Source of the DNA: Neisseria sp. 83E34
GTDB lineage: Bacteria; Pseudomonadota; Gammaproteobacteria; Burkholderiales; Neisseriaceae
Length of the DNA stretch: 64,000 nt
NCBI RefSeq assembly: GCF_001308015.1
Contig: NZ_LGYH01000008.1
Location: 62,001-126,000, forward strand
Reading direction: 5' to 3'
Part shown: piece by piece, positions 34,249-42,783 of the stretch
Layout of the letters: every line of letters starts with the position of its first letter
Numbering within the stretch: the first letter of the stretch is position 1
Position numbers and translations under genes: made by a program
The notes under the pieces: generated by a model
Database searches by the model: none
What the model saw: only the letters and a program-made list of their open reading frames with translations
What the model was told of the DNA's origin: nothing

Positions 34249-34303
34249 TCTTATAAACCTTTCTGGAAAGCAACCGGCATTCTACCGGTTCCTTCGGTAA
34301 TTT

Positions 34304-34338
34304 TTTCAGACAGGCATTGTTTGAATGCCTGTCTGAAC
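34304..34338 (-). terminator. DUS-pair hairpin between aceF and lpdA
   Basis: A complement DUS (34305-34316) and a DUS (34326-34337) with a 9-nt loop, 4 nt past the aceF stop. It could partly reduce readthrough into lpdA. Confidence 0.7.
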
Positions 34339-34342
34339 AGCG

Positions 34343-35977
34343 TTACAGTGTAATGCGGCGGAAATCTTTTAACAGACTTGCCAAGAACACGGTAAAGCGC
34401 ATACCGGCCGCGCCATCAATCACGCGGTGGTCGAATGACAAGCTCAACGGACACATCAGGCGGGGTTCAAAGCCGGAACCGTTCCACACCGGTTTCATTT
34501 GCGATTTGCACACACCCAAAATAGCCACTTCAGGCGCATTCACAATCGGAGTGAAACCGGTACCGCCGATACCGCCCAAGCTGGAAATGGTAAAGGTTGC
34601 ACCTTGCATTTCGTTGGGTTTGAGCTTGCCTTCGCGGGCTTTTTTGCTCAGCTCGGTTAGGTCTTGAGAAATTTCTTTCAAACCTTTCTTATCGGCATCT
34701 TTAATTACCGGTACAACCAAGCCGTTAGGCGTGTCGGCTGCGAAGCCGATATTGTAGTATTTTTTCAATACCAGATTGTCGCCGTCTAAGGAAGCGTTGA
34801 ATTCCGGGAAAGCTTTCAAAGCGGTTACGGAAGCTTTGATGATAAACGCCAACGGTGACAGTTTCACACCTTCGCGTTCCCATTCTTTATTCAGCTGTTT
34901 GCGGAATTCTTCCAGATCGGTCATATCTGCTTCGTCATTTACGGTAACGTGCGGAATCATCACCCAGTTACGCGACAGGTTTTGACCGGAAATTTTCTTG
35001 ATACGCGAAAGCTCTTTCACTTCGATTTCGCCGAATTTGCTGAAATCAACTTTCGGCCATGGCAACAAGTCCAAACCGCCGCCCAGAGAAGGCGCTGCCG
35101 GAGCAGCCTTGCCCGCACCGCCTTGCATGGCAGCTTTAACGAAGGCTTTAATGTCATCACCAACAATACGGCCTTTCAAGCCGGTGCCTTTTACCAAGCC
35201 TAAATCCACGCCTAATTCGCGTGCCAGTTTACGGGCAGACGGGCCTGCGTGCGCTTTGGCAAAAGCAGCTTCGTTAACAGGGGTGTTGCCAAATGCGGCA
35301 ACCGGTGAAGAAGCGGTTTGCGGCGCAGGTGAGGCAGCAGCCGGTGCGGCGGCAGGAGCCGGTTCGGCTTTTTTCTCTTCGGTTTTCTGTTCAACAGGGG
35401 CAGCGGCAGGAGCAGCACTTCCGGCAGCTTCAACGTCAACAATAATGGTGCCTTGGGAAACTTTGTCGCCTACTTTGATGTGAACAGCTTTAACCACACC
35501 GGCCGCGGTTGACGGCACATCCATCGTTGCTTTGTCGGTTTCCAAAGTAATCAGCGTGTCATCCACAGAGATGGTATCGCCGGCTTTCACTTCCACCGCA
35601 ATCACATCAACATTGTCATGTCCGCCGATATCAGGCACTTCTACCTTAACCACACTGCCGCCGGCTGATGCAACAGGCGCAGCTTGTTGGGCTGGTGCAG
35701 GTGCAGCCTCTTTAGCGGGTGCGGATTCGGTGGCGCCGGTGGCTTCAACCAACACAATCACGCTGCCTTCCGATACTTTATCGCCCACTTTTACTTTCAC
35801 TTCTTTCACCACGCCTGCGGTGTCGGCAGGCACATCCATGGTGGCTTTATCGGTTTCTAAAGTAATCAGGGCATCATCTACGGCAATGGTATCGCCGGCT
35901 TTTACTTCTACCGCAATGACATCCACATTCTCGTGGCCGCCAATGTCGGGTACTTTGATTTCTACGATTTGACTCAT
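34343..35977 (-). CDS. aceF: Dihydrolipoyllysine-residue acetyltransferase (PDH E2)
   Basis: Transfers the acetyl group from lipoyl to CoA and forms the PDH core. The 544-aa protein has two lipoyl domains (about 1-78 and 110-185, each with ETDKATMDVP), Ala/Pro-rich swinging linkers, an E3/E1-binding domain (about 240-275, PSARKLARELGVDLGLVKGTG) and the catalytic domain (about 305-544) ending with SFDHRVIDGAAGMRF, which contains the DHRxxDG catalytic His. The two lipoyl domains are nearly identical to each other and to the one in lpdA. Confidence 0.97.
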   Translation of the reverse strand: MSQIVEIKVPDIGGHENVDVIAVEVKAGDTIAVDDALITLETDKATMDVPADTAGVVKEVKVKVGDKVSEGSVIVLVEATGATESAPAKEAAPAPAQQAAPVASAGGSVVKVEVPDIGGHDNVDVIAVEVKAGDTISVDDTLITLETDKATMDVPSTAAGVVKAVHIKVGDKVSQGTIIVDVEAAGSAAPAAAPVEQKTEEKKAEPAPAAAPAAASPAPQTASSPVAAFGNTPVNEAAFAKAHAGPSARKLARELGVDLGLVKGTGLKGRIVGDDIKAFVKAAMQGGAGKAAPAAPSLGGGLDLLPWPKVDFSKFGEIEVKELSRIKKISGQNLSRNWVMIPHVTVNDEADMTDLEEFRKQLNKEWEREGVKLSPLAFIIKASVTALKAFPEFNASLDGDNLVLKKYYNIGFAADTPNGLVVPVIKDADKKGLKEISQDLTELSKKAREGKLKPNEMQGATFTISSLGGIGGTGFTPIVNAPEVAILGVCKSQMKPVWNGSGFEPRLMCPLSLSFDHRVIDGAAGMRFTVFLASLLKDFRRITL

Positions 35978-36054
35978 CGTGCTTATCCTTTAATTTAGTT
36001 GTGAAGCAAGGTTCGCAACTTAATTATTTTGTTAGAACCATTCAAAATCCTTTT

Positions 36055-36086
36055 TTCAGACAGGCCTATAATAATGCCTGTCTGAA
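36055..36086 (-). terminator. Imperfect DUS-pair hairpin between aceE and aceF
   Basis: TTCAGACAGGCC (36055-36066, last base off consensus) pairs with the DUS at 36075-36086 across an 8-nt loop, 9 nt past the aceE stop. Confidence 0.65.
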
Positions 36087-36095
36087 AACCACTGT

Positions 36096-38768
36096 TTAAC
36101 GCTCCCAGCTGGGCACAGTGTCGGTTTTGATGCCGTATTTCTCAATAGCCTGCTGTACAACCACTTTTTCAATTTTGCCTTGGTCGGCCAAAGCATTTAA
36201 GGCAGTAACAACGATGTTGTAGCTATCTACCTCGAAGAAGCGGCGCAGGTTGGCGCGTGAGTCGCTGCGGCCGAAACCGTCGGTGCCCAAAACATGGAAA
36301 TCGTTTGGAATGTAGGCACGGATGCGCTCGGCAAAGCCGCGGATATAGTCGGTAGCGGCAACAACCGGGCCTTCATGGCCTTGCAGCTGCTGGGTAACAA
36401 ACGGCAGTTTTTGTTCTTGCAAAGGATGCAGACGGTTATGACGTTCAACTTTCATAGCGTCGCGGTGCAGCAAGTTGAATGACGGGCAAGACCAAACATC
36501 GGCTTCTACACCAAAGTCTTTTTTCAGCAGTTCAGCTGCTTTAATTACTTCGGTCAGAATCGTGCCGGAACCCATCAGTTGGACTTTCTTATCGCTTTCT
36601 CCGCCGGCTTTGAACAGATACATACCTTTCAGGATTTCTTCTTCAATACCTTCGCGTTGCGGCATGGCGGGATGTACGTAGTTTTCGTTCATCACGGTCA
36701 GATAGTAGAACACATCTTCCTGATTCACATACATGCGGCGCAAACCGTCTTGAACGATTACGGCCAGCTCGTATTGGAAGGTCGGATCATAGCTCATACA
36801 GTTCGGAATCAGGTCGGCTTGAACTTGGCTGTGGCCGTCTTCGTGTTGCAGGCCTTCGCCGTTCAAAGTCGTACGGCCAGCGGTACCGCCCACCAAGAAG
36901 CCGCGCGCACGCATATCGCCTGCTGCCCAAGCCAAATCGCCGATGCGTTGGAAGCCGAACATTGAGTAATAGATATAGAACGGAATCATGGCGTAGCGGC
37001 TGTTTGCATAGCTTGTTGCTGCTGCAATCCAGTCTGCCATTGCACCGGGTTCGTTAATACCTTCTTGCAGAATCTGACCGTCAACCGATTCTTTGTAGAA
37101 CATCAGTTGGTCTTTATCTTGCGGCGTATATTGCTGGCCTTTCGGGTTCCAGATACCGTATTGGCGGAACATGCCTTCCATACCAAAGGTACGGCTTTCA
37201 TCAGGTACAATCGGTACGATGCGTTTGCCGATTTGCTTGTCTTTCAACAAGGTTGACAGAATACGTACGAATGCCATGGTGGTAGAAAACTCACGGTCGC
37301 CGCTTGATTCAAGCTGTGCGTCGAATGTTTCCAAAGCAGGAATCGGTAAAGCTTCGTTATTCGGATTACGTTGTGGCAGATAGCCGCCCAAAGCATTGCG
37401 GCGCTCACGCAGGTATTGCATTTCCGGGCTGTCTTCGGGGAAACGGTAGTAAGGCAGGTCGCCGCTTTCGATTTGCTCGTCGGTTACCGGAATGCCGAAA
37501 CGGGTACGGAATTGTTTCAGAGAAGCCACGTCCATTTTTTTGGCTTGGTGGGCAATATTTTGGCCTTCACCTGAAGCACCCATACCGTAGCCTTTAATGG
37601 TCTTAGCCAAAATCACGGTCGGACGGCCGTCAGGATTGTTTACGGCTTCGTAGTAAGCTGCGTAAACTTTGTGCGGGTCGTGACCGCCTCGGTTTAAGGC
37701 CCAGATTTCTTCATCCGACATATTGGCTACCATAGCTTTTAATTCGGGCGTATTGAAGAAATGTTCGCGTACGTAAGCACCGTCTTTGGATTTATAAGTT
37801 TGGTAGTCACCGTCCAAACATTCGTTCATGCGCTGTTTCAGAGCGTTGTTGGTGTCGTTGGCCAACAAGCCGTCCCAACGACCGCCCCAAATCACTTTCA
37901 ATACGTTCCAACCTGCGCCGCGGAAGTTACCTTCCAGCTCTTGGATGATTTTGCCGTTACCGCGTACCGGGCCGTCCAAGCGTTGCAAGTTACAGTTGAT
38001 GACGAAAATCAGGTTGTCCAAACCTTCGCGGGCAGCCAGTGAAATCGCGCCTTGGCTTTCCGGTTCGTCCATTTCGCCGTCGCCGCAGAATACCCATACT
38101 TTGCGGCCTTTGGTTTTGGTTAAGCCGCGCGACTCAAGGTATTTCAGGAAACGTGCCTGATAAATCGCCATTAACGGGCCCAAACCCATAGATACGGTTG
38201 GGAATTGCCAGAAATCAGGCATCAGATAAGGGTGGGGGTAGGAAGACAGGCCATCTGAGTCTGCTTCTTGACGGAAATTGTTCAGTTGGTCTTCTGTTAA
38301 ACGGCCTTCCACAAATGCGCGTGCATAGATACCAGGCGCAGAGTGGCCTTGGATGAATACCAAATCGCCTTCTACGCCGTCTTTGCCTTTGGCATGCCAA
38401 AAGTGGTTGAAGCCCACGTCGTACAAAGTAGCGGCTGATTGGAAAGAAGCAATATGACCACCCAGCTCTAAATCTTTTTTACCTGCGCGCAATACCATTG
38501 CAGCAGCATTCCAACGGATGATAGAACGGATACGGTGCTCCAATTCGTGATTACCCGGAGATTTCTGCTCTTTGCCTACCGGAATGGTGTTCAGATAAGC
38601 GGTAGTTGCGTCAAACGGCATGTGCACACCGCGGCGGCGGGTGTATTTCACCAGATTTTGCAAGAGGAAATGTGCGCGTTCGGTACCTTCGTGTTCCAGA
38701 ACAGAGCTTAATGCGTCTAACCATTCCTGAGTTTCAATAGGATCAACGTCTTGAATTTGGGTGGACAT
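36096..38768 (-). CDS. aceE: Pyruvate dehydrogenase E1 component (homodimeric)
   Basis: Thiamine-diphosphate enzyme that decarboxylates pyruvate and acetylates lipoyl groups on E2. The 890-aa protein matches the gamma/betaproteobacterial homodimeric E1. It shows the N-terminal ETQEWLDAL, the HFWHAKGKDGVEGDLVFIQG region (substrate His), and the ThDP/Mg motif GDGEMDEPESQGA...NCN (about 229-260). FGMEGMFRQYGIW (about 530) and YYSMFGFQRIGDLAWAAGD (about 600) follow. Length equals E. coli AceE. First gene of aceE-aceF-lpdA. Confidence 0.98.
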   Translation of the reverse strand: MSTQIQDVDPIETQEWLDALSSVLEHEGTERAHFLLQNLVKYTRRRGVHMPFDATTAYLNTIPVGKEQKSPGNHELEHRIRSIIRWNAAAMVLRAGKKDLELGGHIASFQSAATLYDVGFNHFWHAKGKDGVEGDLVFIQGHSAPGIYARAFVEGRLTEDQLNNFRQEADSDGLSSYPHPYLMPDFWQFPTVSMGLGPLMAIYQARFLKYLESRGLTKTKGRKVWVFCGDGEMDEPESQGAISLAAREGLDNLIFVINCNLQRLDGPVRGNGKIIQELEGNFRGAGWNVLKVIWGGRWDGLLANDTNNALKQRMNECLDGDYQTYKSKDGAYVREHFFNTPELKAMVANMSDEEIWALNRGGHDPHKVYAAYYEAVNNPDGRPTVILAKTIKGYGMGASGEGQNIAHQAKKMDVASLKQFRTRFGIPVTDEQIESGDLPYYRFPEDSPEMQYLRERRNALGGYLPQRNPNNEALPIPALETFDAQLESSGDREFSTTMAFVRILSTLLKDKQIGKRIVPIVPDESRTFGMEGMFRQYGIWNPKGQQYTPQDKDQLMFYKESVDGQILQEGINEPGAMADWIAAATSYANSRYAMIPFYIYYSMFGFQRIGDLAWAAGDMRARGFLVGGTAGRTTLNGEGLQHEDGHSQVQADLIPNCMSYDPTFQYELAVIVQDGLRRMYVNQEDVFYYLTVMNENYVHPAMPQREGIEEEILKGMYLFKAGGESDKKVQLMGSGTILTEVIKAAELLKKDFGVEADVWSCPSFNLLHRDAMKVERHNRLHPLQEQKLPFVTQQLQGHEGPVVAATDYIRGFAERIRAYIPNDFHVLGTDGFGRSDSRANLRRFFEVDSYNIVVTALNALADQGKIEKVVVQQAIEKYGIKTDTVPSWER

Positions 38769-39223
38769 AATGACAATCCCTTTCAGTTGAGTTAATTAAA
38801 GAAGCTTGTTAAATTATCGAATCTTAATATTTTCGTTTTCGAAAAAGTAAGAAGAATTTCAAAATGTAAAAGCAACCGTTACTTGTATTTTATCTAAATA
38901 AAACAATGGTTTCAGACAGGCTTATTGTATAGCAGCTTGCTGGGATATTCCATTGTATTATATTTAGATATAAGCGTATTTCTGAATGCTAACAGCAATC
39001 ATCTTGTATGGCAAACAGCTTAATTTGCCTTAAAACAAATTTTTGGCATTTTAATTCTATTATTCTTTCTTTGGTGTTCGTATTGGAACATTTCAAAATG
39101 AAAATTTGAAAGATTAAAATCATGCCGAGTCTTAAAATCTTCGAAAACGAATCGAATAAGAAGCTTGTGCGTGCCGCTTGTAATCTTGCCTGCCAATGTT
39201 AAAAAAGTTAAAGGCGAAATGCT
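38769..39223. other. 455-nt region upstream of aceE without a convincing gene
   Basis: A/T-rich gap between aceE and the Smr gene, both on the minus strand; it should contain the PDH promoter. The 12-mer TTCGTTTTCGAA occurs at 38832-38843 and, inverted, at 39140-39151, and could be an operator pair. A decayed DUS (TTCAGACAGGCT) lies near 38920. A 26-codon frame at 39122-39202 lacks a ribosome site and is not called. Confidence 0.6.
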
Positions 39224-39853
39224 TTACCGGCCGCTTTTTTCATCTTGGCCGCGCCATTGGCGTTTCAATAAAAACCTGACCGCTCCGTCATTTCCTTTAC
39301 GCGGTTCTACATAGGCCAGCACGTCGGGGTGCTGCATCAGCCAACGCCTCACTAAGTTTTTAAGAACGGACTGGTAACCTGAAGAACCTAAGCCGCTGCC
39401 GTGAACAATTTCGCCGCACACGCCGCGCTTTTTGGTAAATTCGATAAATTCATTCAGCACTTGCTGCGCTTCTTCCTGTGTGTAACCGTGTAAGTCGACA
39501 TCGGCAACAACCGGATAATGGCCGCTTTGCAAGCGCTTGATATCGTTGCTGCCCTGCCCGTTTTTACTGAATTTATCGGGCACTTCCAACCATTGCCCTT
39601 CCCCTACATAAAAGTAGTTTTCTTCTTCAAGTTCGGTTTCGTTGTGTTTGCGCGGCTTGATGGGCGAATTATCCCGTGGAGGAATATAGCGGTTTTGACC
39701 TTTTAAGGGTTTAACGTCGCTCATCATTTTGGCGAAATCCACTTCTTCGGCTGCTTGTTTGCGGGCTGCTTTTTCTTGCTTGGCTTTGGCTTCGGCTTCT
39801 TGTTTGGCTTGTTTGCCCAGCGCTTTCAAGGTGGCTTGGAAATCTTGTTTCAT
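39224..39853 (-). CDS. Smr-domain protein (SmrA/SmrB-like)
   Basis: Smr domains are DNA or RNA endonucleases; SmrB in E. coli cuts mRNA at collided ribosomes. The 209-aa protein has a basic Ala/Lys/Gln-rich N-terminal helix (about 10-40), a linker, and the Smr domain (about 115-205) with VDLHGYTQEEAQQVLNEF (the DLHG motif) and VHGSGLGSSG (the HGxG motif). Its size fits the YfcN/SmrB group, and the basic N-terminus suggests nucleic acid contact (inference). The 148-nt gap upstream contains the terminator of the SDR gene. Confidence 0.87.
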   Translation of the reverse strand: MKQDFQATLKALGKQAKQEAEAKAKQEKAARKQAAEEVDFAKMMSDVKPLKGQNRYIPPRDNSPIKPRKHNETELEEENYFYVGEGQWLEVPDKFSKNGQGSNDIKRLQSGHYPVVADVDLHGYTQEEAQQVLNEFIEFTKKRGVCGEIVHGSGLGSSGYQSVLKNLVRRWLMQHPDVLAYVEPRKGNDGAVRFLLKRQWRGQDEKSGR

Positions 39854-39965
39854 AATTTACTCTGCGTTATTTATTTGTTTTGCTGTGACATGAAATATGT
39901 GTTTTATCACTATGCTTTTCAACGCCTTAAAATGTTGCTGTATTCAGAACTATATAGCATAAAAG

Positions 39966-39995
39966 TTTTCAGACAGGCATAGGCCTGTCTGAAAA
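39966..39995 (-). terminator. DUS-derived terminator after the SDR gene
   Basis: Thirteen-bp arms TTTTCAGACAGGC and GCCTGTCTGAAAA close a 4-nt ATAG loop. The left arm is a full DUS complement; the right arm has a G where the DUS has T. Confidence 0.8.
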
Positions 39996-40001
39996 TGTTT
40001 T

Positions 40002-40727
40002 TTAAGAATATTGCCTTACATCACATATTGCTTCCAATTCAAAGCGTTCATCCTCAATGATGCCGGCTATTTTGGCGGCAGTTTCTTTCGAAGAACTCAA
40101 GCCGCCCTGTTTTTTTAAGTCGAGGAATCGTTGCAGCATCGGAAAATGATCGGCATCAGAAGCGCGGATGGCTGCCTGCATATCAGTATCGACCACGCCG
40201 GGGGCAATGGATAAGGCACGTATATTCGGATTGGCTTCAATATTGACACATTGTGCATGATGATCAAGCGCGGCTTTGGTGGCGCCGTACACACTCCAGC
40301 CCGGATAGGCATTTCTGCCCGCTCCGCTTGAGATATGGATAATTTTCAGACAGGCATCGGTTGGTTTGTGCGATGCAAGATGGTTGGCGAGCAATAAGGG
40401 CGCGGTGATATTGAGCGCAACAGCCTGCATAATGTCTGCAGCATTTTGTTTGCATAATATAGCGTTCGGTGAGGTTGTGCCAGCATTATTAATTAACACA
40501 ATATGTTTGGTACTGCTTATAAAATGAGCCAAAACGCCCTGCTCCAGCCATATATTCAATGCCTGACTATCTGACAAATCAATTGCTTGCTGCTGCAAGT
40601 TTTCAGACAGGCATTCTTTTAAAAGATTGCGCGACAAGCCAAAAACGGTGCAATTCTTATCCAGATAGTATTGAGTTAAGGCTTTTCCCAATCCCCGGCT
40701 ATGGCCGGTGATAATGACTTTTTCCAT
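40002..40727 (-). CDS. Short-chain dehydrogenase/reductase
   Basis: NAD(P)-dependent Rossmann-fold oxidoreductase of unknown substrate. The 241-aa protein has the cofactor loop TGHSRGLGKAL (about 7-17), NNAG (about 80), and the catalytic Tyr-Lys in VYGATKAALDHH (about 146-157), with Ser in HISSGAGRN upstream. It most resembles the YueD/sepiapterin reductase-like group. Two DUSs (40345-40356, 40612-40623) are embedded, read as ACLK and CLSE. It starts 2 nt after metW, so it is cotranscribed with metX-metW, but a role in methionine synthesis is not implied by its sequence. Confidence 0.85.
   Translation of the reverse strand: MEKVIITGHSRGLGKALTQYYLDKNCTVFGLSRNLLKECLSENLQQQAIDLSDSQALNIWLEQGVLAHFISSTKHIVLINNAGTTSPNAILCKQNAADIMQAVALNITAPLLLANHLASHKPTDACLKIIHISSGAGRNAYPGWSVYGATKAALDHHAQCVNIEANPNIRALSIAPGVVDTDMQAAIRASDADHFPMLQRFLDLKKQGGLSSSKETAAKIAGIIEDERFELEAICDVRQYS
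40345..40356 (-). repeat. Intragenic DUS in the SDR gene
   Basis: Exact DUS in the coding direction, translated as ACLK. Confidence 0.9.
40612..40623 (-). repeat. Second intragenic DUS in the SDR gene
   Basis: Exact DUS in the coding direction, translated as CLSE; two DUSs in one 241-codon gene is dense. Confidence 0.9.
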
Positions 40728-40729
40728 AT

Positions 40730-41311
40730 TTAACCTACCCGGTAAAAAGCCAAACTGCCAAGAAGATTAGGCAATGTGTTGACACGTTTGCCTTTGGTCA
40801 TCACGGCGCGCTCCAGAATATGGATGCCGTTTTTCACGCATAGCAGTTCGAAATCGACAATGGTGCAAAAATGGATATTCGGCGTGTTATACCATTGATA
40901 CGGCATACGCTCGGATACGGGCATATGGCCGGTTAAACCAAGCTGCACACGGTTGCGCCAATAGCCGAAATTGGGAAAAGAAACAATGGCCTGTTTGGCC
41001 ACGCGTGTGAGGTCGCGCAAAATGTTTTCTGTGTTTTGCATGGCTTGGATGGTTTGGCTCAACACCAGAATATCAAAGCTGTTGGAATCGAAATCCTGCA
41101 AGCCTTGCTCCAAATCAGCCTGTATCACGTTGATGCCGCGCTCCATGGAAGCGAGCACGCCTTCGGTGTCGATTTCCACGCCGTAACCGCTGCAATGTTT
41201 GTTTTGCACCAGCGCTGAGAGCAATTCGCCTTTGCCGCAGCCCAAATCCAGCACGCGGCTGTTTTCAGGAATCCAATCGTAAATCAATTGCAAGTCGTCG
41301 CGCAGATTCAT
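40730..41311 (-). CDS. metW: Methionine biosynthesis protein MetW
   Basis: Partner of MetX in homoserine acylation; a class I methyltransferase fold whose own activity is not settled. The 193-aa protein has motif [17 protein letters not shown] (about 20-35), GVEIDTEG (about 45), and the [10 protein letters not shown] region (about 82-91), with the conserved C-terminal [10 protein letters not shown] and [13 protein letters not shown]. Overlaps the metX stop by 4 nt, the standard metXW arrangement in betaproteobacteria. Confidence 0.94.
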   Translation of the reverse strand: MNLRDDLQLIYDWIPENSRVLDLGCGKGELLSALVQNKHCSGYGVEIDTEGVLASMERGINVIQADLEQGLQDFDSNSFDILVLSQTIQAMQNTENILRDLTRVAKQAIVSFPNFGYWRNRVQLGLTGHMPVSERMPYQWYNTPNIHFCTIVDFELLCVKNGIHILERAVMTKGKRVNTLPNLLGSLAFYRVG

Positions 41312-42447
41312 GGCTGTAATTCCTTATAAACATTATTCATATAGGCGCGCATGGCGCGGACATACGGCTCGTCGGTCATCAAAAAAGCATCGTGGCCGTG
41401 ATACGACTCCACTTCTATATATTGCACGCTTTTCCCTGCTCTGACCAAATGTTTGACTAATGAACGTGAGCGTTCCGGCGCAAAACGCCAGTCTGTGCTG
41501 AAGCTGGCAACAAAAAATTTGGCTTTTACATGGCTGAGCGCGGCTGATAAATCGTTGCCGTATTCGTCGGCCGGAGCAAAATAATCCAGCGCTTTGGTCA
41601 TGCGCAGGTAAGAGTTGCCGTCAAAACGCTCGGCAAATTTATCTCCTTGATAACGCAGATAGGACTCTATTTCAAACTCAACGCCGTAGCCGTATTGGTA
41701 ACCATCGCTGCGCATACTGCGGCCGAATTTTTTGCCCATGCCTTTTTCGGCTAAATAAGTGATATGCCCCATCATGCGCGCGATGCGCAAGCCGCGGCGG
41801 GGAATGGTGTTGTAACGGCGGTAATGGCCGTTGTGAAAATTCGAATCGGTGATAATGGCTTGGCGCGCCACATCGTTAAATGCGATATTTTGGGCAGACA
41901 GGCACGTGGCCGAAGCAATCACCAAAGCGTGGCGCACGCGGTCGGGAAAATCAATCGTCCACTGCAAAGCCTGCATGCCGCCCAAGCTACCGCCGACAAT
42001 CGCCGCCCATTGCCCGATGCCTAAATAATCGGCCAACATTGCCTGGCTTTTAACCCAGTCTTTTACGGTAACAACCGGAAAGTCGGCGCCGTATTCTTCG
42101 CCGGTTTCCGGGTTTTCGCTCAAAGGGCCGGTGCTGCCGTGGCACCCGCCGAGATTGTTGAGCCCGACTACAAAAAAGCGGTTGGTATCAATCGGCTTGC
42201 CGGGGCCGACCATGTTGTCCCACCAGCCCGGTGTTTTATCCTGCTCGCTATAATATCCGGCCACATGGTGGTTGCCCGATAAAGCATGGCAAATCAAGAC
42301 GGCATTGTTTTTGGCCTCGTTGAGCGTTCCGTAAGTTTCAATCATCAAATCAAAACGGGGTAGCGTTTGACCGCTTTGCAAAAGCAAAGGTAATTCAAAC
42401 GGAATTTTCTGCGGGCTGACCAGCCCGACGCTGTTGGCACGGTTCAT
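41308..42447 (-). CDS. metX: Homoserine O-acyltransferase (MetX)
   Basis: Alpha/beta-hydrolase-fold enzyme that acylates homoserine at the first committed step of methionine synthesis. The 379-aa protein has the nucleophile elbow [13 protein letters not shown] (about 150-162, Ser), the oxyanion segment [14 protein letters not shown] (about 53), and the catalytic Asp and His in [11 protein letters not shown] (about 315) and SYHGHDAFL (about 348). Whether acetyl- or succinyl-CoA is used cannot be settled here; neisserial enzymes with MetW are often annotated as succinyltransferases. Confidence 0.94.
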   Translation of the reverse strand: MNRANSVGLVSPQKIPFELPLLLQSGQTLPRFDLMIETYGTLNEAKNNAVLICHALSGNHHVAGYYSEQDKTPGWWDNMVGPGKPIDTNRFFVVGLNNLGGCHGSTGPLSENPETGEEYGADFPVVTVKDWVKSQAMLADYLGIGQWAAIVGGSLGGMQALQWTIDFPDRVRHALVIASATCLSAQNIAFNDVARQAIITDSNFHNGHYRRYNTIPRRGLRIARMMGHITYLAEKGMGKKFGRSMRSDGYQYGYGVEFEIESYLRYQGDKFAERFDGNSYLRMTKALDYFAPADEYGNDLSAALSHVKAKFFVASFSTDWRFAPERSRSLVKHLVRAGKSVQYIEVESYHGHDAFLMTDEPYVRAMRAYMNNVYKELQP

Positions 42448-42504
42448 AAGGCAGGCATGTTTTCGGAAAAGCGTTTATTATAGCGGCTTCGCCTGCTTTG
42501 TGCA

Positions 42505-42516
42505 TTCAGACAGGCA
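42505..42516 (-). repeat. DUS, first of a direct pair upstream of the MIGRI-type gene
   Basis: Exact complement of the DUS; a second copy in the same orientation lies 29 bp on. No hairpin is possible. Confidence 0.9.
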
Positions 42517-42533
42517 TTTTCACATCAGAGTTT

Positions 42534-42545
42534 TTCAGACAGGCA
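42534..42545 (-). repeat. DUS overlapping the ribosome site of the MIGRI-type gene
   Basis: Exact complement of the DUS. Its ACAGG is the only purine-rich stretch before the ATG at 42552 (8-nt spacing), so the DUS seems to double as the Shine-Dalgarno sequence. Confidence 0.85.
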
Positions 42546-42551
42546 TCAAGC

Positions 42552-42728
42552 ATGATCGGGCGGATCTTACGCATTATTCTATTGATTTCCATTGCGGCGC
42601 TTATCATAAACCGCTTGTTCGGCAAAAAACAAAAACGGGCGCTAAACGACATTGTCCGCTTGGCTGCTTGGGTGATATTGGTTGTAACCACATTGGCTTT
42701 TCTGCTGCATCTTTCCTTCGGTATTTAA
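42552..42728 (+). CDS. Small membrane protein of the MIGRI type
   Basis: A 58-aa protein starting MIGRILRIILLISIAALII and ending AWVILVVTTLAFLLHLSFGI, with two membrane segments around a basic loop (NRLFGKKQKRALND). I associate it with the small neisserial family named after its first five residues (protein MIGRI); its function is unknown. The frame is open from 42498, but this ATG gives the family N-terminus and has an 8-nt-spaced AGG. Confidence 0.75.
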   Translation: MIGRILRIILLISIAALIINRLFGKKQKRALNDIVRLAAWVILVVTTLAFLLHLSFGI

Positions 42729-42783
42729 AACCTCATGATAAAATGCCCCGTTTTCCGGCAACACATTAACAAACGTTTTTCAC

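Noticed and set aside
34998-35972. Long plus-strand frames opposite aceF
   Set aside because: Ala/Ser/Thr-rich products arise as antisense of the Ala/Pro linkers and lipoyl repeats; aceF is certain on the minus strand.
39122-39202. 26-codon frame starting MPSLKIFENESNKK
   Set aside because: No ribosome site, no recognised family, and it overlaps a suspected operator; too weak to call.
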